IMG/VR virus record: IMGVR_UViG_3300017727_000043
Span: 1-37,681 of that record
Strand: one strand, 5' to 3'
DNA length: 37,681 bases
Origin: a virus
The notes beneath the pieces were generated by a model that was not told the origin of the DNA, made no database searches, and worked only from the letters and a program-made list of their open reading frames with translations. This document shows, one piece after another, positions 27,528-33,015 of this stretch. The position numbers and the translations under genes were made by a program. The stretch's first letter is position 1, and each line of letters begins with the position of its first letter.

Positions 27528-27760
27528 TGATGGCAACTAGAGGGCGACCAAAAAAAACACCAACTAATGTTAGGTTGTCTGATGATGTGGTCTTGGTAAA
27601 GCTAGATCAAATTGAATGTATTATTAGGAAGAATTCACAGGACATAGAAGAACTAAAGAACCAAGTAGCTATGGGTAAAGGTGGCATAAAAACAGTTTTT
27701 GTTATTGGTGCTATCGTTGCAGCATTAGCAACAACTTTAGGATTTTACAGGGGGGGATAA
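27527..27760 (+). CDS. Small protein with AT-hook-like N terminus and C-terminal membrane helix
   Basis: The 77-aa protein starts ATRGRPKKTP, an AT-hook-like RGRP core flanked by basic residues, then an acidic/basic coiled-coil segment (LDQIECIIRKNSQDIEELKN) and a hydrophobic C-terminal helix (TVFVIGAIVAALATTLGFY). Such a design suggests a membrane-anchored protein in the lysis cassette, perhaps an accessory holin. DNA binding by the RGRP motif is only a possibility. The first two codons are ATG ATG; either could start. It is followed 2 nt later by the holin-like gene. Confidence 0.6.
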   Translation: MMATRGRPKKTPTNVRLSDDVVLVKLDQIECIIRKNSQDIEELKNQVAMGKGGIKTVFVIGAIVAALATTLGFYRGG

Positions 27761-27762
27761 TT

Positions 27763-28167
27763 ATGGCGTTTCCATTGTTAGGTTTAGTTGCAGGTCTATT
27801 TAAAAACCCTATTGTATCTGCTGTAGCAGACGCAACCATTGGTGCTGTAAAGCACAACATGGAAAAGAAAAAAATTATTCGTGCTGCTGAAATAGAAGCT
27901 GCTTCTACTGTAGATGTTGCAAAAATACAAGCAGGTATGCAGGTACAAACTGCACAAGTAAACGCATCATCATCATCTTGGAAAGACGAATGGCTCACTT
28001 TAGTTTTTAGCGGAATTATGGTGGCACATTTTATACCTCAATCACAACCATATATGGCAGAAGGTTGGGTAATGCTTGGCAATGCACCTGAAATGTTTTG
28101 GTACATCGTTCTTGCAATTGTATCAGGATCATTTGGTATTAACGCAATGACGAAGTTTAAGAAGTGA
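27763..28167 (+). CDS. Holin, three-TM family
   Basis: The 134-aa protein resembles the 3-TM holin family found in phages and gene-transfer agents. An N-terminal hydrophobic stretch (FPLLGLVAGLFKNPIVSAVA) precedes a charged helix, then the signature SSWKDEWLTLVFSGIMVAHF with two closing helices (to FWYIVLAIVSGSFGINAM). It would open the inner membrane at a set time, releasing the lysozyme encoded at 29034-29501, which has no signal peptide of its own. Its stop lies a few bases before the GTG start of the next gene. Confidence 0.75.
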   Translation: MAFPLLGLVAGLFKNPIVSAVADATIGAVKHNMEKKKIIRAAEIEAASTVDVAKIQAGMQVQTAQVNASSSSWKDEWLTLVFSGIMVAHFIPQSQPYMAEGWVMLGNAPEMFWYIVLAIVSGSFGINAMTKFKK

Positions 28168-28171
28168 TGAT

Positions 28172-28624
28172 GTGGTTGACCCTTTATCTATAGCTGTAGC
28201 ATCGTTTTCAGCGATAAAAGCAGGTGTTTCCGCAGGTAAAGAAATACAATCGTTAGCAAAAGATATTGGCTCACTTTGGGATAGCATTGATGCTGTCAAA
28301 GAAAACCATCAAAAGAAAAAAAACCAACCATTTCGTTCAGTAAACGAAGAAGCAATGGAAACATTCATTGCTAAAAAACGTGCTGAAGATATGGAAAATG
28401 AACTGCGTCAGATTATTATATACACACGTGGTCTAAACGCATGGCAAGAACTTATACGGCTACGAACACAGATCAAGAAAGACCGTCAAGAAGCCCGTAG
28501 GAAGGCCATACAAGCCCGTAGAGCAACATTAGAAGCAATAGGCATATCTGTACTTGCATTAGGAATTATTGCAATTTTGTGCGTCATAGGATATTTTTTA
28601 TTAAAGAGAAATAACTATGTCTGA
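28172..28624 (+). CDS. Membrane-anchored coiled-coil protein of unknown function
   Basis: The 150-aa protein begins at GTG (28172). An ATG a few bases upstream is in another frame, so GTG is the only good start. The N terminus (VDPLSIAVASFSAIKAGVSA) is amphipathic, the centre is a highly charged helix (NELRQIIIYTRGLNAWQELI then KKDRQEARRKAIQARRATLE), and the C terminus is a single TM (SVLALGIIAILCVIGYFLL) with a short basic tail. Such a C-tail-anchored coiled coil in a lysis cassette might act like a spanin or antiholin, but no family is recognised. It overlaps the next gene by 8 nt. Confidence 0.65.
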   Translation: MVDPLSIAVASFSAIKAGVSAGKEIQSLAKDIGSLWDSIDAVKENHQKKKNQPFRSVNEEAMETFIAKKRAEDMENELRQIIIYTRGLNAWQELIRLRTQIKKDRQEARRKAIQARRATLEAIGISVLALGIIAILCVIGYFLLKRNNYV

Positions 28625-28886
28625 CTTGTTAAAAAAGGTAGCCACTGCCATAGCACCATTGCTGTTAGCAGCTTTAGGTTTTCTATATTCAAGTATGATG
28701 GATGTGCGTGACCAAGTATCAGTGCTTCACCAAAAGATGTCTATACTTGTAGACATGGACAATCAAATTATCCCATCGCCAGACAATGCTATTGCACGTA
28801 TGGATGTTAAGGATGAATTGGTACAAAAAATTTATGAATTAGATAAACGAATATCTATTCTTGAATGGCGTAACGACAACAAATAG
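28617..28886 (+). CDS. Small signal-anchor protein, possibly lysis-associated
   Basis: The 89-aa protein has an N-terminal hydrophobic signal-anchor (VATAIAPLLLAALGFLYSS), then an alpha-helical periplasmic or cytosolic coiled coil (MSILVDMDNQIIP, ending ELDKRISILEWRND). It sits between two other lysis-region membrane genes and overlaps the previous one by 8 nt. The design resembles an inner-membrane spanin or a small phage DUF; no confident family. Absence of a lipobox means it is not an o-spanin. Confidence 0.55.
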   Translation: MSDLLKKVATAIAPLLLAALGFLYSSMMDVRDQVSVLHQKMSILVDMDNQIIPSPDNAIARMDVKDELVQKIYELDKRISILEWRNDNK

Positions 28887-28894
28887 GATTAACT

Positions 28895-29032
28895 ATGGCA
28901 AAAAAAGGTTTGTATTATAATATAAATAAAAGGAAAGCTGCTGGCACATCACGTACTAAGAAAAAATCTACTATATCTGATGAAAATTATCGGAATATGA
29001 AAAAGGGTTTTCCTAAAATTGGAAGGAAATAA
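28895..29032 (+). CDS. Small conserved basic protein (KGLYYNINKR type)
   Basis: The 45-aa, Lys-rich protein begins AKKGLYYNINKRKAAGTSR and continues KKKSTISDENYRNMKKGFP. I remember very similar short proteins (KGLY.NI..KR...G) across marine and enteric phages; they are unnamed and unstudied. It is basic and likely unfolded or nucleic-acid/virion-associated. It lies between a membrane protein and the lysozyme; the lysozyme ATG follows the stop by 1 nt and uses the GGAAGG at the end of this gene as its Shine-Dalgarno. Confidence 0.6.
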   Translation: MAKKGLYYNINKRKAAGTSRTKKKSTISDENYRNMKKGFPKIGRK

Positions 29033-29033
29033 C

Positions 29034-29501
29034 ATGGCGGAATACAAAATGCCCAGCGAAAGACTTGAATGGGAAGAACTTAAAAATAGAATCAAAGAGC
29101 ATGAAGGCTTTAGAGATACTATTTACAAAGATAGTCTTGGCAAAGCTACTATTGGTTATGGTCATTTAATTACAGAAGACGATCAATACCAAGAAGGGCA
29201 ACAATACAGCGTTGATCTTTTAGACAAACAATTTGATGTAGATTTTGACCGTTCTTTTATTGAAGCACAAGAACTGATGGAAGGCTACAACTTGCCTAAT
29301 CAAGCACAAGAAGTTGTTATTGAAATGGTATTCCAATTAGGAACACGGGGTGTATCACGGTTCAAAAATATGTGGGCTGCTTTAAAAGAACATGACTTTG
29401 TAGATGCGTCAGATGAAATGTTAGATAGCAGATGGTTTACTCAAACGCCAGAACGTTGTGAAGAATTAGCTGGTAGGATGGCATCATGCGGCATTGCTTA
29501 A
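29034..29501 (+). CDS. Endolysin, T4 lysozyme-type muramidase (GH24)
   Basis: The 155-aa protein has the GH24 catalytic triad with T4 lysozyme spacing: Glu24 (KEHEGFRD), Asp33 (YKDSLG) and Thr39 (KATIGYGH). The rest (FDRSFIEAQELM, QAQEVVIEMVFQLGTRGVSRF, SRWFTQTPERCEELAGRM) matches the second lobe of the family. No signal peptide or TM, so release needs the upstream holin. I chose the ATG at 29034 (Shine-Dalgarno GGAAGG) over a TTG 15 nt upstream. Its stop overlaps, by 4 nt, the stop of a leftward gene (TTAA at 29498-29501), so two transcription units meet with no terminator between them. Confidence 0.92.
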   Translation: MAEYKMPSERLEWEELKNRIKEHEGFRDTIYKDSLGKATIGYGHLITEDDQYQEGQQYSVDLLDKQFDVDFDRSFIEAQELMEGYNLPNQAQEVVIEMVFQLGTRGVSRFKNMWAALKEHDFVDASDEMLDSRWFTQTPERCEELAGRMASCGIA

Positions 29502-29713
29502 TCTTTGTTGTTTAATTCTATCTTAACTTTCTCAAGGTAAACTAAGGTATCCATTAATTCTTCTTGAGCGTCATTTATCCATTCAACTAATGGTTTGCTG
29601 GCTTGTTCCATTGTGCCGCCATAAGTAGTTAGCCCTTCATCCGCACGTTTAGCCATTCTTTTTAGGATACCCCTAACAAGACGGTCTTGTGTGTAGACGA
29701 AGGGCTTATCCAT
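29498..29713 (-). CDS. MazG-like helical protein (possible NTP pyrophosphohydrolase)
   Basis: The 71-aa protein, DKPFVYTQDRLVRGILKRMA onward, ends WINDAQEELMDTLVYLEKVK. The EExxD-like EELMD in a helix, plus the preceding TTYGG and WI.DA, recall the all-alpha MazG/dUTPase core. It is only half the length of a full MazG, so it may be a degenerate or minimal version; nucleotide pool sanitation is a guess. I chose the start at 29713 (a TAATG overlap with the upstream nuclease stop) over one 7 codons longer. It is last in the leftward operon and converges on the lysozyme. Confidence 0.5.
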   Translation of the reverse strand: MDKPFVYTQDRLVRGILKRMAKRADEGLTTYGGTMEQASKPLVEWINDAQEELMDTLVYLEKVKIELNNKD

Positions 29714-30600
29714 TAGAACGATACCTTTGTCCAATGTGTACAGTAATCACGAACAGCACAATAATGAGCACATCTAGTATCTTCACCAGCACGTAACACG
29801 ATCTTGCATCCTTTACCTTCAGACATACCGTTATCTTTGATAAATTGTTTAGCTTCATCCATTGACGGAAGCAAACGTACAGCAGACTTACGACCATCTT
29901 TCATTACAGCGTAAGTGTCTGGTTTGTTCCAGCGTTCTTCAGGACTACAGATAGGCGGTTCTTCCTGTAATGCAGCACTTTGATGCAATGCAATACGACC
30001 TTGAACGTATGCGTCTTGTTCTGCATCTGACCACATAGTAATAGGAATAGTAACTACCTGCTGCTTTGGATAGTCAACAGATGTTAACGCCTTCATTTTA
30101 GACCAATCACGTAAGATAGCTACAATAGAAAGTGACTTTACTTTGATGGGCAATTTAGTTTCACTATGTCTAATTAACCAATCAAGAATGTTTAGTTGTG
30201 CTTCCCATTCTGATTTGCCGTTCTTTAGTGCATCAACTACAGCCCATGCAGACGTAGTTTTAAAGTCAATTAAGTCACCATCTTTAGTTAAGTAATCAAA
30301 TTGACCTGATACAGTCCAGCCGTTTGTTTGTTCGTTGTTTACAAACACACGTTCTTCAGACAAGTCACCTTCTTGTGCTGCACGTTCAATGATGTGGTGC
30401 ACAGACTGACCAAGCAAACTAAATATGCGATCAGCAGCATCTTCTTCTAACTTATCCCAATGCTTTTTAGTTAGAATGTTTATACGTGGCGGTGCAAGCA
30501 AACGGGTTGCTGATATATCACTACCTTTACCATCATAAGGGTCATTGATAACCGCATTTACGATAGCTTGAGGCAAGTTTTGTAAGTTAGTTATTTTCAT
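29713..30600 (-). CDS. PD-(D/E)XK exonuclease, Cas4/RecB type with probable Fe-S motif
   Basis: The 295-aa protein shows the RecB/Cas4 order: GQSVHHIIER (G64, His68/69, E72), GQFDYLTKDGDLIDFKTT (D102, D112, K114) and a Q135 helix (EWEAQLNILDWL). The C-terminal third has CSPEERW (C218), YAVMKDGRKSAVRL, and RCAHYCAVRDYC (C277, C281, C287), a four-Cys set like the Fe-S clusters of Cas4 and AddB. It probably processes DNA ends for recombination or replication, working with the SSB-like protein encoded just upstream; that partnership is inference. GGGGG 5 nt before ATG is its ribosome-binding site. Confidence 0.8.
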   Translation of the reverse strand: MKITNLQNLPQAIVNAVINDPYDGKGSDISATRLLAPPRINILTKKHWDKLEEDAADRIFSLLGQSVHHIIERAAQEGDLSEERVFVNNEQTNGWTVSGQFDYLTKDGDLIDFKTTSAWAVVDALKNGKSEWEAQLNILDWLIRHSETKLPIKVKSLSIVAILRDWSKMKALTSVDYPKQQVVTIPITMWSDAEQDAYVQGRIALHQSAALQEEPPICSPEERWNKPDTYAVMKDGRKSAVRLLPSMDEAKQFIKDNGMSEGKGCKIVLRAGEDTRCAHYCAVRDYCTHWTKVSF

Positions 30601-30608
30601 ATCACCCC

Positions 30609-31232
30609 CTAAAACGGTACATCGTCATCAGAAACATCAGGATAAGGAACATCACCGCCATTGTGATCGTCACCCATATCTTGGCTATCTGCTAACTCTT
30701 GTGAGCGTAAAATGATTGCACGAATACCATCAGGCAACGCATTAAAAGCGTCACGGTTACCTTTTTGATAATCGTCTACGCTAAATATGACAGTGCTATG
30801 GTGCTGCTCAATCATTTCATCACCTTTAGGCAATGGCATGAGGGTAGAAATACGTGGTCTACCATTCTTGCCTTCAACAACATTCATCATACAAGGAACG
30901 CCAGCTAACTTTGAAATGTCAAAGCCTTGCTTTTCTAATTCAGTAAAAGCACGACCACGCCATGCCGTAAGGTCATTACCTAAGTTAGATTTTTCATGTA
31001 GTGAAATGGTGTAGAACTTACTAATAGTAAGCGGTTCACCGTTGCCGTTGGTTTCTGATGGCACTTCCCATATCAGCATACATTGACGCTTCCATGTGAT
31101 GTCACCTTGGTAGTCATTCTTTTGTGTACCAAGATCAATGACCTTGACGCACCTTGCTTTGTGTACCCCTACGGATACATCAGGGTAGCGACCTTCACCG
31201 CCTTGACCCATTGTTGCTATAATTGATGTCAT
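30609..31232 (-). CDS. Single-stranded-DNA-binding-like protein with DDDVPF tail
   Basis: The 207-aa protein begins TSIIATMGQGGEGRYPDVSV, preceded by AAAAAGGAAAAG. I chose this ATG over one 26 codons upstream because that one lies beyond the predicted transcript start. Segments ARCVKVIDLGTQ, KRQCMLIWEVPSE and DLTAWRGRAFTELEKQGFD are familiar from a phage family encoded with replication nucleases, OB-fold-like by strand pattern. The acidic tail ends SDDDVPF, almost identical to the DDDIPF tip by which bacterial SSB recruits partners. First gene of the leftward operon under the promoter at 31270-31298. ssDNA binding is inferred. Confidence 0.6.
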   Translation of the reverse strand: MTSIIATMGQGGEGRYPDVSVGVHKARCVKVIDLGTQKNDYQGDITWKRQCMLIWEVPSETNGNGEPLTISKFYTISLHEKSNLGNDLTAWRGRAFTELEKQGFDISKLAGVPCMMNVVEGKNGRPRISTLMPLPKGDEMIEQHHSTVIFSVDDYQKGNRDAFNALPDGIRAIILRSQELADSQDMGDDHNGGDVPYPDVSDDDVPF

Positions 31233-31269
31233 ATCTTTTCCTTTTTGTATATTTACTATTTGAACCACC

Positions 31270-31298
31270 ATGTTAATCAAAGTTAACCCATATGTCAA
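31270..31298 (-). promoter_or_regulatory. Leftward promoter for the SSB-like/nuclease operon
   Basis: On the - strand: TTGACA (31298-31293), a 17-bp spacer, and TAACAT (31275-31270). The -35 box is a perfect sigma70 match. The operator-like palindrome at 31272-31287 covers most of the -10 box and spacer, so binding there should block RNA polymerase. Start predicted near 31263, giving a leader of about 30 nt with a good Shine-Dalgarno. Confidence 0.75.
31272..31287. promoter_or_regulatory. Operator-like palindrome 1
   Basis: GTTAATCAAAGTTAAC: inverted half-sites GTTAA and TTAAC separated by 6 nt, 16 bp overall. It overlaps the -10 box and spacer of the leftward promoter. Its centre is 31 bp (about three helical turns) from palindrome 2, so two dimers of the Cro-like protein could bind on one face. 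The binding protein is inferred. Confidence 0.65.
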
Positions 31299-31302
31299 GT
31301 AA

Positions 31303-31318
31303 GTTGACAATAGTTAAC
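31303..31318. promoter_or_regulatory. Operator-like palindrome 2
   Basis: GTTGACAATAGTTAAC: the same GTTRA-N6-TTAAC layout as palindrome 1, with one changed base in the left half-site. It covers the -35 box of the rightward promoter, suggesting autorepression of the adjacent Cro-like gene. Confidence 0.65.
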
Positions 31319-31332
31319 ACAAAGAGTAGTAT
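31304..31332 (+). promoter_or_regulatory. Rightward promoter for the Cro-like gene
   Basis: TTGACA (31304-31309), a 17-bp spacer and TAGTAT (31327-31332), diverging from the leftward promoter. The start is predicted near 31339, leaving a 26-nt leader without an obvious Shine-Dalgarno. Confidence 0.65.
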
Positions 31333-31364
31333 TTACTTACGTTACAACAACAGAAAAATTGGTT

Positions 31365-31583
31365 ATGGATAACAGATCACTGCGTATTTTAGCAGAAGAA
31401 CGAAAAGTAGAGATTGTGCAGAAGTACGGTGGTAGGAATCTATCACGTATGCTTGGCATCAGTCACCCTGCGGTTTCTAAATGGGATGTAATACCACAAT
31501 TGAGAGCGTATCAAATAGCAGAACTAGGTGATTTTGACCTACAGTACATCAGGCCAGATTTAAAGGTTACGACTGTACAGTAA
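31365..31583 (+). CDS. Cro/YdaS-like helix-turn-helix regulator
   Basis: The 72-aa protein carries one HTH: YGGRNLSRMLGISHPAVSKW (about residues 21-40), then VIPQLRAYQIAELGDFDLQY, the pattern of small Cro or YdaS-type phage regulators where the recognition helix is HPAVSKW. It has no dimerisation or cleavage domain like CI. It sits beside two divergent promoters with matching palindromes, so repression of both is likely. I prefer the ATG at 31365 to a TTG 6 nt upstream. No good Shine-Dalgarno is present, suggesting low expression. No integrase is seen, so it more likely times early genes than maintains lysogeny. Confidence 0.75.
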   Translation: MDNRSLRILAEERKVEIVQKYGGRNLSRMLGISHPAVSKWDVIPQLRAYQIAELGDFDLQYIRPDLKVTTVQ

Positions 31584-31602
31584 TTTGATAAACTAACATT
31601 GT

Positions 31603-31643
31603 GGTGGTTGGGGTTTTTTGCTCCGTTGTTTTCCCCTTCCACC
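31603..31643. other. Interrupted stem-loop in the candidate origin
   Basis: GGTGG-TT-GGGG (31603-31613) pairs with CCCC-TT-CCACC (31633-31643) around a TT/TT internal loop, with a 19-nt loop rich in T. No T-run follows, so it is not a standard terminator for the Cro-like gene. Confidence 0.5.
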
Positions 31644-31707
31644 CGCCTTTGCCAATCGTATAGCAATGCCATAGCTTACCTATAAAAAGCTAATGCGATT
31701 TAATCCC

Positions 31708-31743
31708 CTTCATCTTCATCTTCACCTTCAACTTCACCTGCAT
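31708..31743 (+). repeat. Six tandem CTTCAN-type hexamers
   Basis: Consecutive hexamers CTTCAT, CTTCAT, CTTCAC, CTTCAA, CTTCAC, CTGCAT form a strand-asymmetric pyrimidine-rich tract just upstream of the replication-gene promoter. They may be iterons bound by an initiator, an easily melted tract, or a remnant of a gene tail read on the opposite strand. Confidence 0.75.
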
Positions 31744-31755
31744 CCCAAGATAAGG

Positions 31756-31784
31756 TTGACAGGCATCACCAATTTGGTTAACAT
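31756..31784 (+). promoter_or_regulatory. Promoter for the replication operon
   Basis: TTGACA (31756-31761), a 17-bp spacer and TAACAT (31779-31784), the same hexamers and spacing as the leftward SSB promoter. GGTTAACATTAACC (31776-31789) and a further TTAAC at 31794-31798 overlay the -10 box and start, so the same regulator may act here, although the half-site spacing differs. Confidence 0.7.
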
Positions 31785-31817
31785 TAACCTAAATTAACAT
31801 TTACAAATGATGAACCT

Positions 31818-32213
31818 ATGAGAAAACGCAAAAATGACGAGCAATCACCAGCGTTTCAATTCTACGCAAACGATTGGATTAGTGAACCTTCACGTATGAA
31901 GATGTCACTAGAAGAACAAGGGGCTTACGTACTACTTTATTGCCATTGTTGGCGTGGGTTTCGTGTGCCTATGGATTACGAAATTTTATCCAAGATGTGT
32001 AATTGCACTATAGATAAAATCAAAAAGATGCTGCCAAAAATAAAACCTTTGTTTAAAGAAGTTAAGGACAAGGATGGTCTTGTTTATTTGGTGTGCATAC
32101 AAGCAGAAGAAGAACGGATCGAACAAGAATTGAACCGTAAAAAGCGTCAGGCAGCAGGTAAAAAAGGTGCTGAGGCTAGATGGGGGGCAAGTGATGTACA
32201 ATCCGATAAGTAA
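31818..32213 (+). CDS. DUF1376-like (YdaU-type) replication-region protein
   Basis: The 131-aa protein has the DUF1376 signature: FQFYANDWISEPSRMKMSLE then EQGAYVLLYCHCW, a winged-helix-like domain seen in prophage replication modules where it often precedes a helicase loader or primase. The C-terminal third is charged and helical (QAEEERIEQELNRKKRQAAG), ending GKKGAEARWG, a motif often found after such domains and thought to contact DNA or partners. The ATG overlaps the TGA of a tiny upstream frame (31807-31821). It overlaps the primase start by 20 nt. Its exact activity is unknown. Confidence 0.75.
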   Translation: MRKRKNDEQSPAFQFYANDWISEPSRMKMSLEEQGAYVLLYCHCWRGFRVPMDYEILSKMCNCTIDKIKKMLPKIKPLFKEVKDKDGLVYLVCIQAEEERIEQELNRKKRQAAGKKGAEARWGASDVQSDK

Positions 32214-33015
32214 TTATGGCTACTTTATGGATGTGATCGGCAAACAAAATAGTTTTCAAACGTTTGATGATAAAGGCAAAGACAAACGGTTGGTCAAACA
32301 GTTGCATGGAACACTTGAGCAGCACATAAAAGAATTATGGAATCTTAACAAACGTGGTGCAGGTGTATTTTTCACAGTCAATCAAACTGATTTACTAGGG
32401 CGTACTACTAAAAACATTACTAAAGTAAGGGCAGTGTTCATTGATTTGGATGGTGCACCATTGCCTAGTAAGTTTGATTTGCAGCCTCATATGATAGTCA
32501 ATACATCACCTGATAAATACCATGTGTATTGGTTGGTGCATGATATGCCGCTTGAAAGTTTTACATTGTATCAACAGGCATTGGCTGCAAAGTTTGATGC
32601 AGACCCCAAAGTTAAAGATTTGCCACGTGTCATGCGGATTGCTGGTTTTTTTCACAACAAAAAGCAGCCTTATCCAATTAAAATACACAAGATGATGGAT
32701 GCTGATCCTTATTCTATGGCAGAAATAAGGGATGGCCTTGGTTTAAAGCGTCCTGAAGTGACACGGGTTAAGGTAGATTACAAACCCTCAATGTACAAAG
32801 GCAAGTATTCTGGCACTTTACGTTATGGTGTAGGTGAGGGCGATAGGCATGAAGCGTTGGTTAAAATGTTGATTGCAATTCGTATGCGTGGCGAAAGTTA
32901 TGATTATGCACAAGCAGAAGCACAATCATTTGCAAACGCCTGTAACCCACCTGAAGACATGAATGAAGTTATGTTTCAGGTAAGAGATATATGGAAACGC
33001 TATGCACCTTCGTGA
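32194..33015 (+). CDS. RepB-type DNA primase (AEP superfamily)
   Basis: The 273-aa protein shows the archaeo-eukaryotic-primase motifs of the RepB_primase family: FIDLDG (82-87, metal-binding D84 and D86), SPDKYHVYW (H110, nucleotide binding) and RVMRIAGFFHNK (145-156). A helical C terminus (GDRHEALVKMLIAIRM and following) resembles PriCT-type domains. It should make primers at the phage origin. The start at 32194 is chosen for the strong GGGGGG 6-11 nt upstream; a start 9 codons earlier lacks one. The helicase start overlaps its stop by 14 nt, so primase and helicase are likely made together. Confidence 0.8.
   Translation: MYNPISNYGYFMDVIGKQNSFQTFDDKGKDKRLVKQLHGTLEQHIKELWNLNKRGAGVFFTVNQTDLLGRTTKNITKVRAVFIDLDGAPLPSKFDLQPHMIVNTSPDKYHVYWLVHDMPLESFTLYQQALAAKFDADPKVKDLPRVMRIAGFFHNKKQPYPIKIHKMMDADPYSMAEIRDGLGLKRPEVTRVKVDYKPSMYKGKYSGTLRYGVGEGDRHEALVKMLIAIRMRGESYDYAQAEAQSFANACNPPEDMNEVMFQVRDIWKRYAPS

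Larger units (their letters stand above)
31584..31817. other. Candidate replication origin / control region
   Basis: This 234-bp gap is the longest between early genes. It holds an interrupted stem-loop (31603-31643), a second stem-loop (31672-31692: TAGCTT and AAGCTA), six tandem CTTCAN-type hexamers (31708-31743), a strong promoter (31756-31784) with GTTAA half-sites, and a four-codon upstream reading frame. Position between the regulator and the primase/helicase genes, with direct repeats and hairpins, suggests an origin. On the - strand the hexamers would read as an acidic tail (repeated Gly/Asp-Glu) ending at TAA 31700-31702, but that frame is only 21 codons long with no start. Confidence 0.45.

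Noticed and set aside
29019-29033. Longer lysozyme start at TTG 29019
   Set aside because: It would overlap the preceding small gene and contains the GGAAGG Shine-Dalgarno that serves the ATG at 29034.
31233-31310. Longer SSB-like start at 31310
   Set aside because: It lies upstream of the predicted leftward transcription start and across both operators; the ATG at 31232 has a good ribosome-binding site.
31708-31743. CRISPR-like repeat array
   Set aside because: The repeats are contiguous 6-bp units without spacers.
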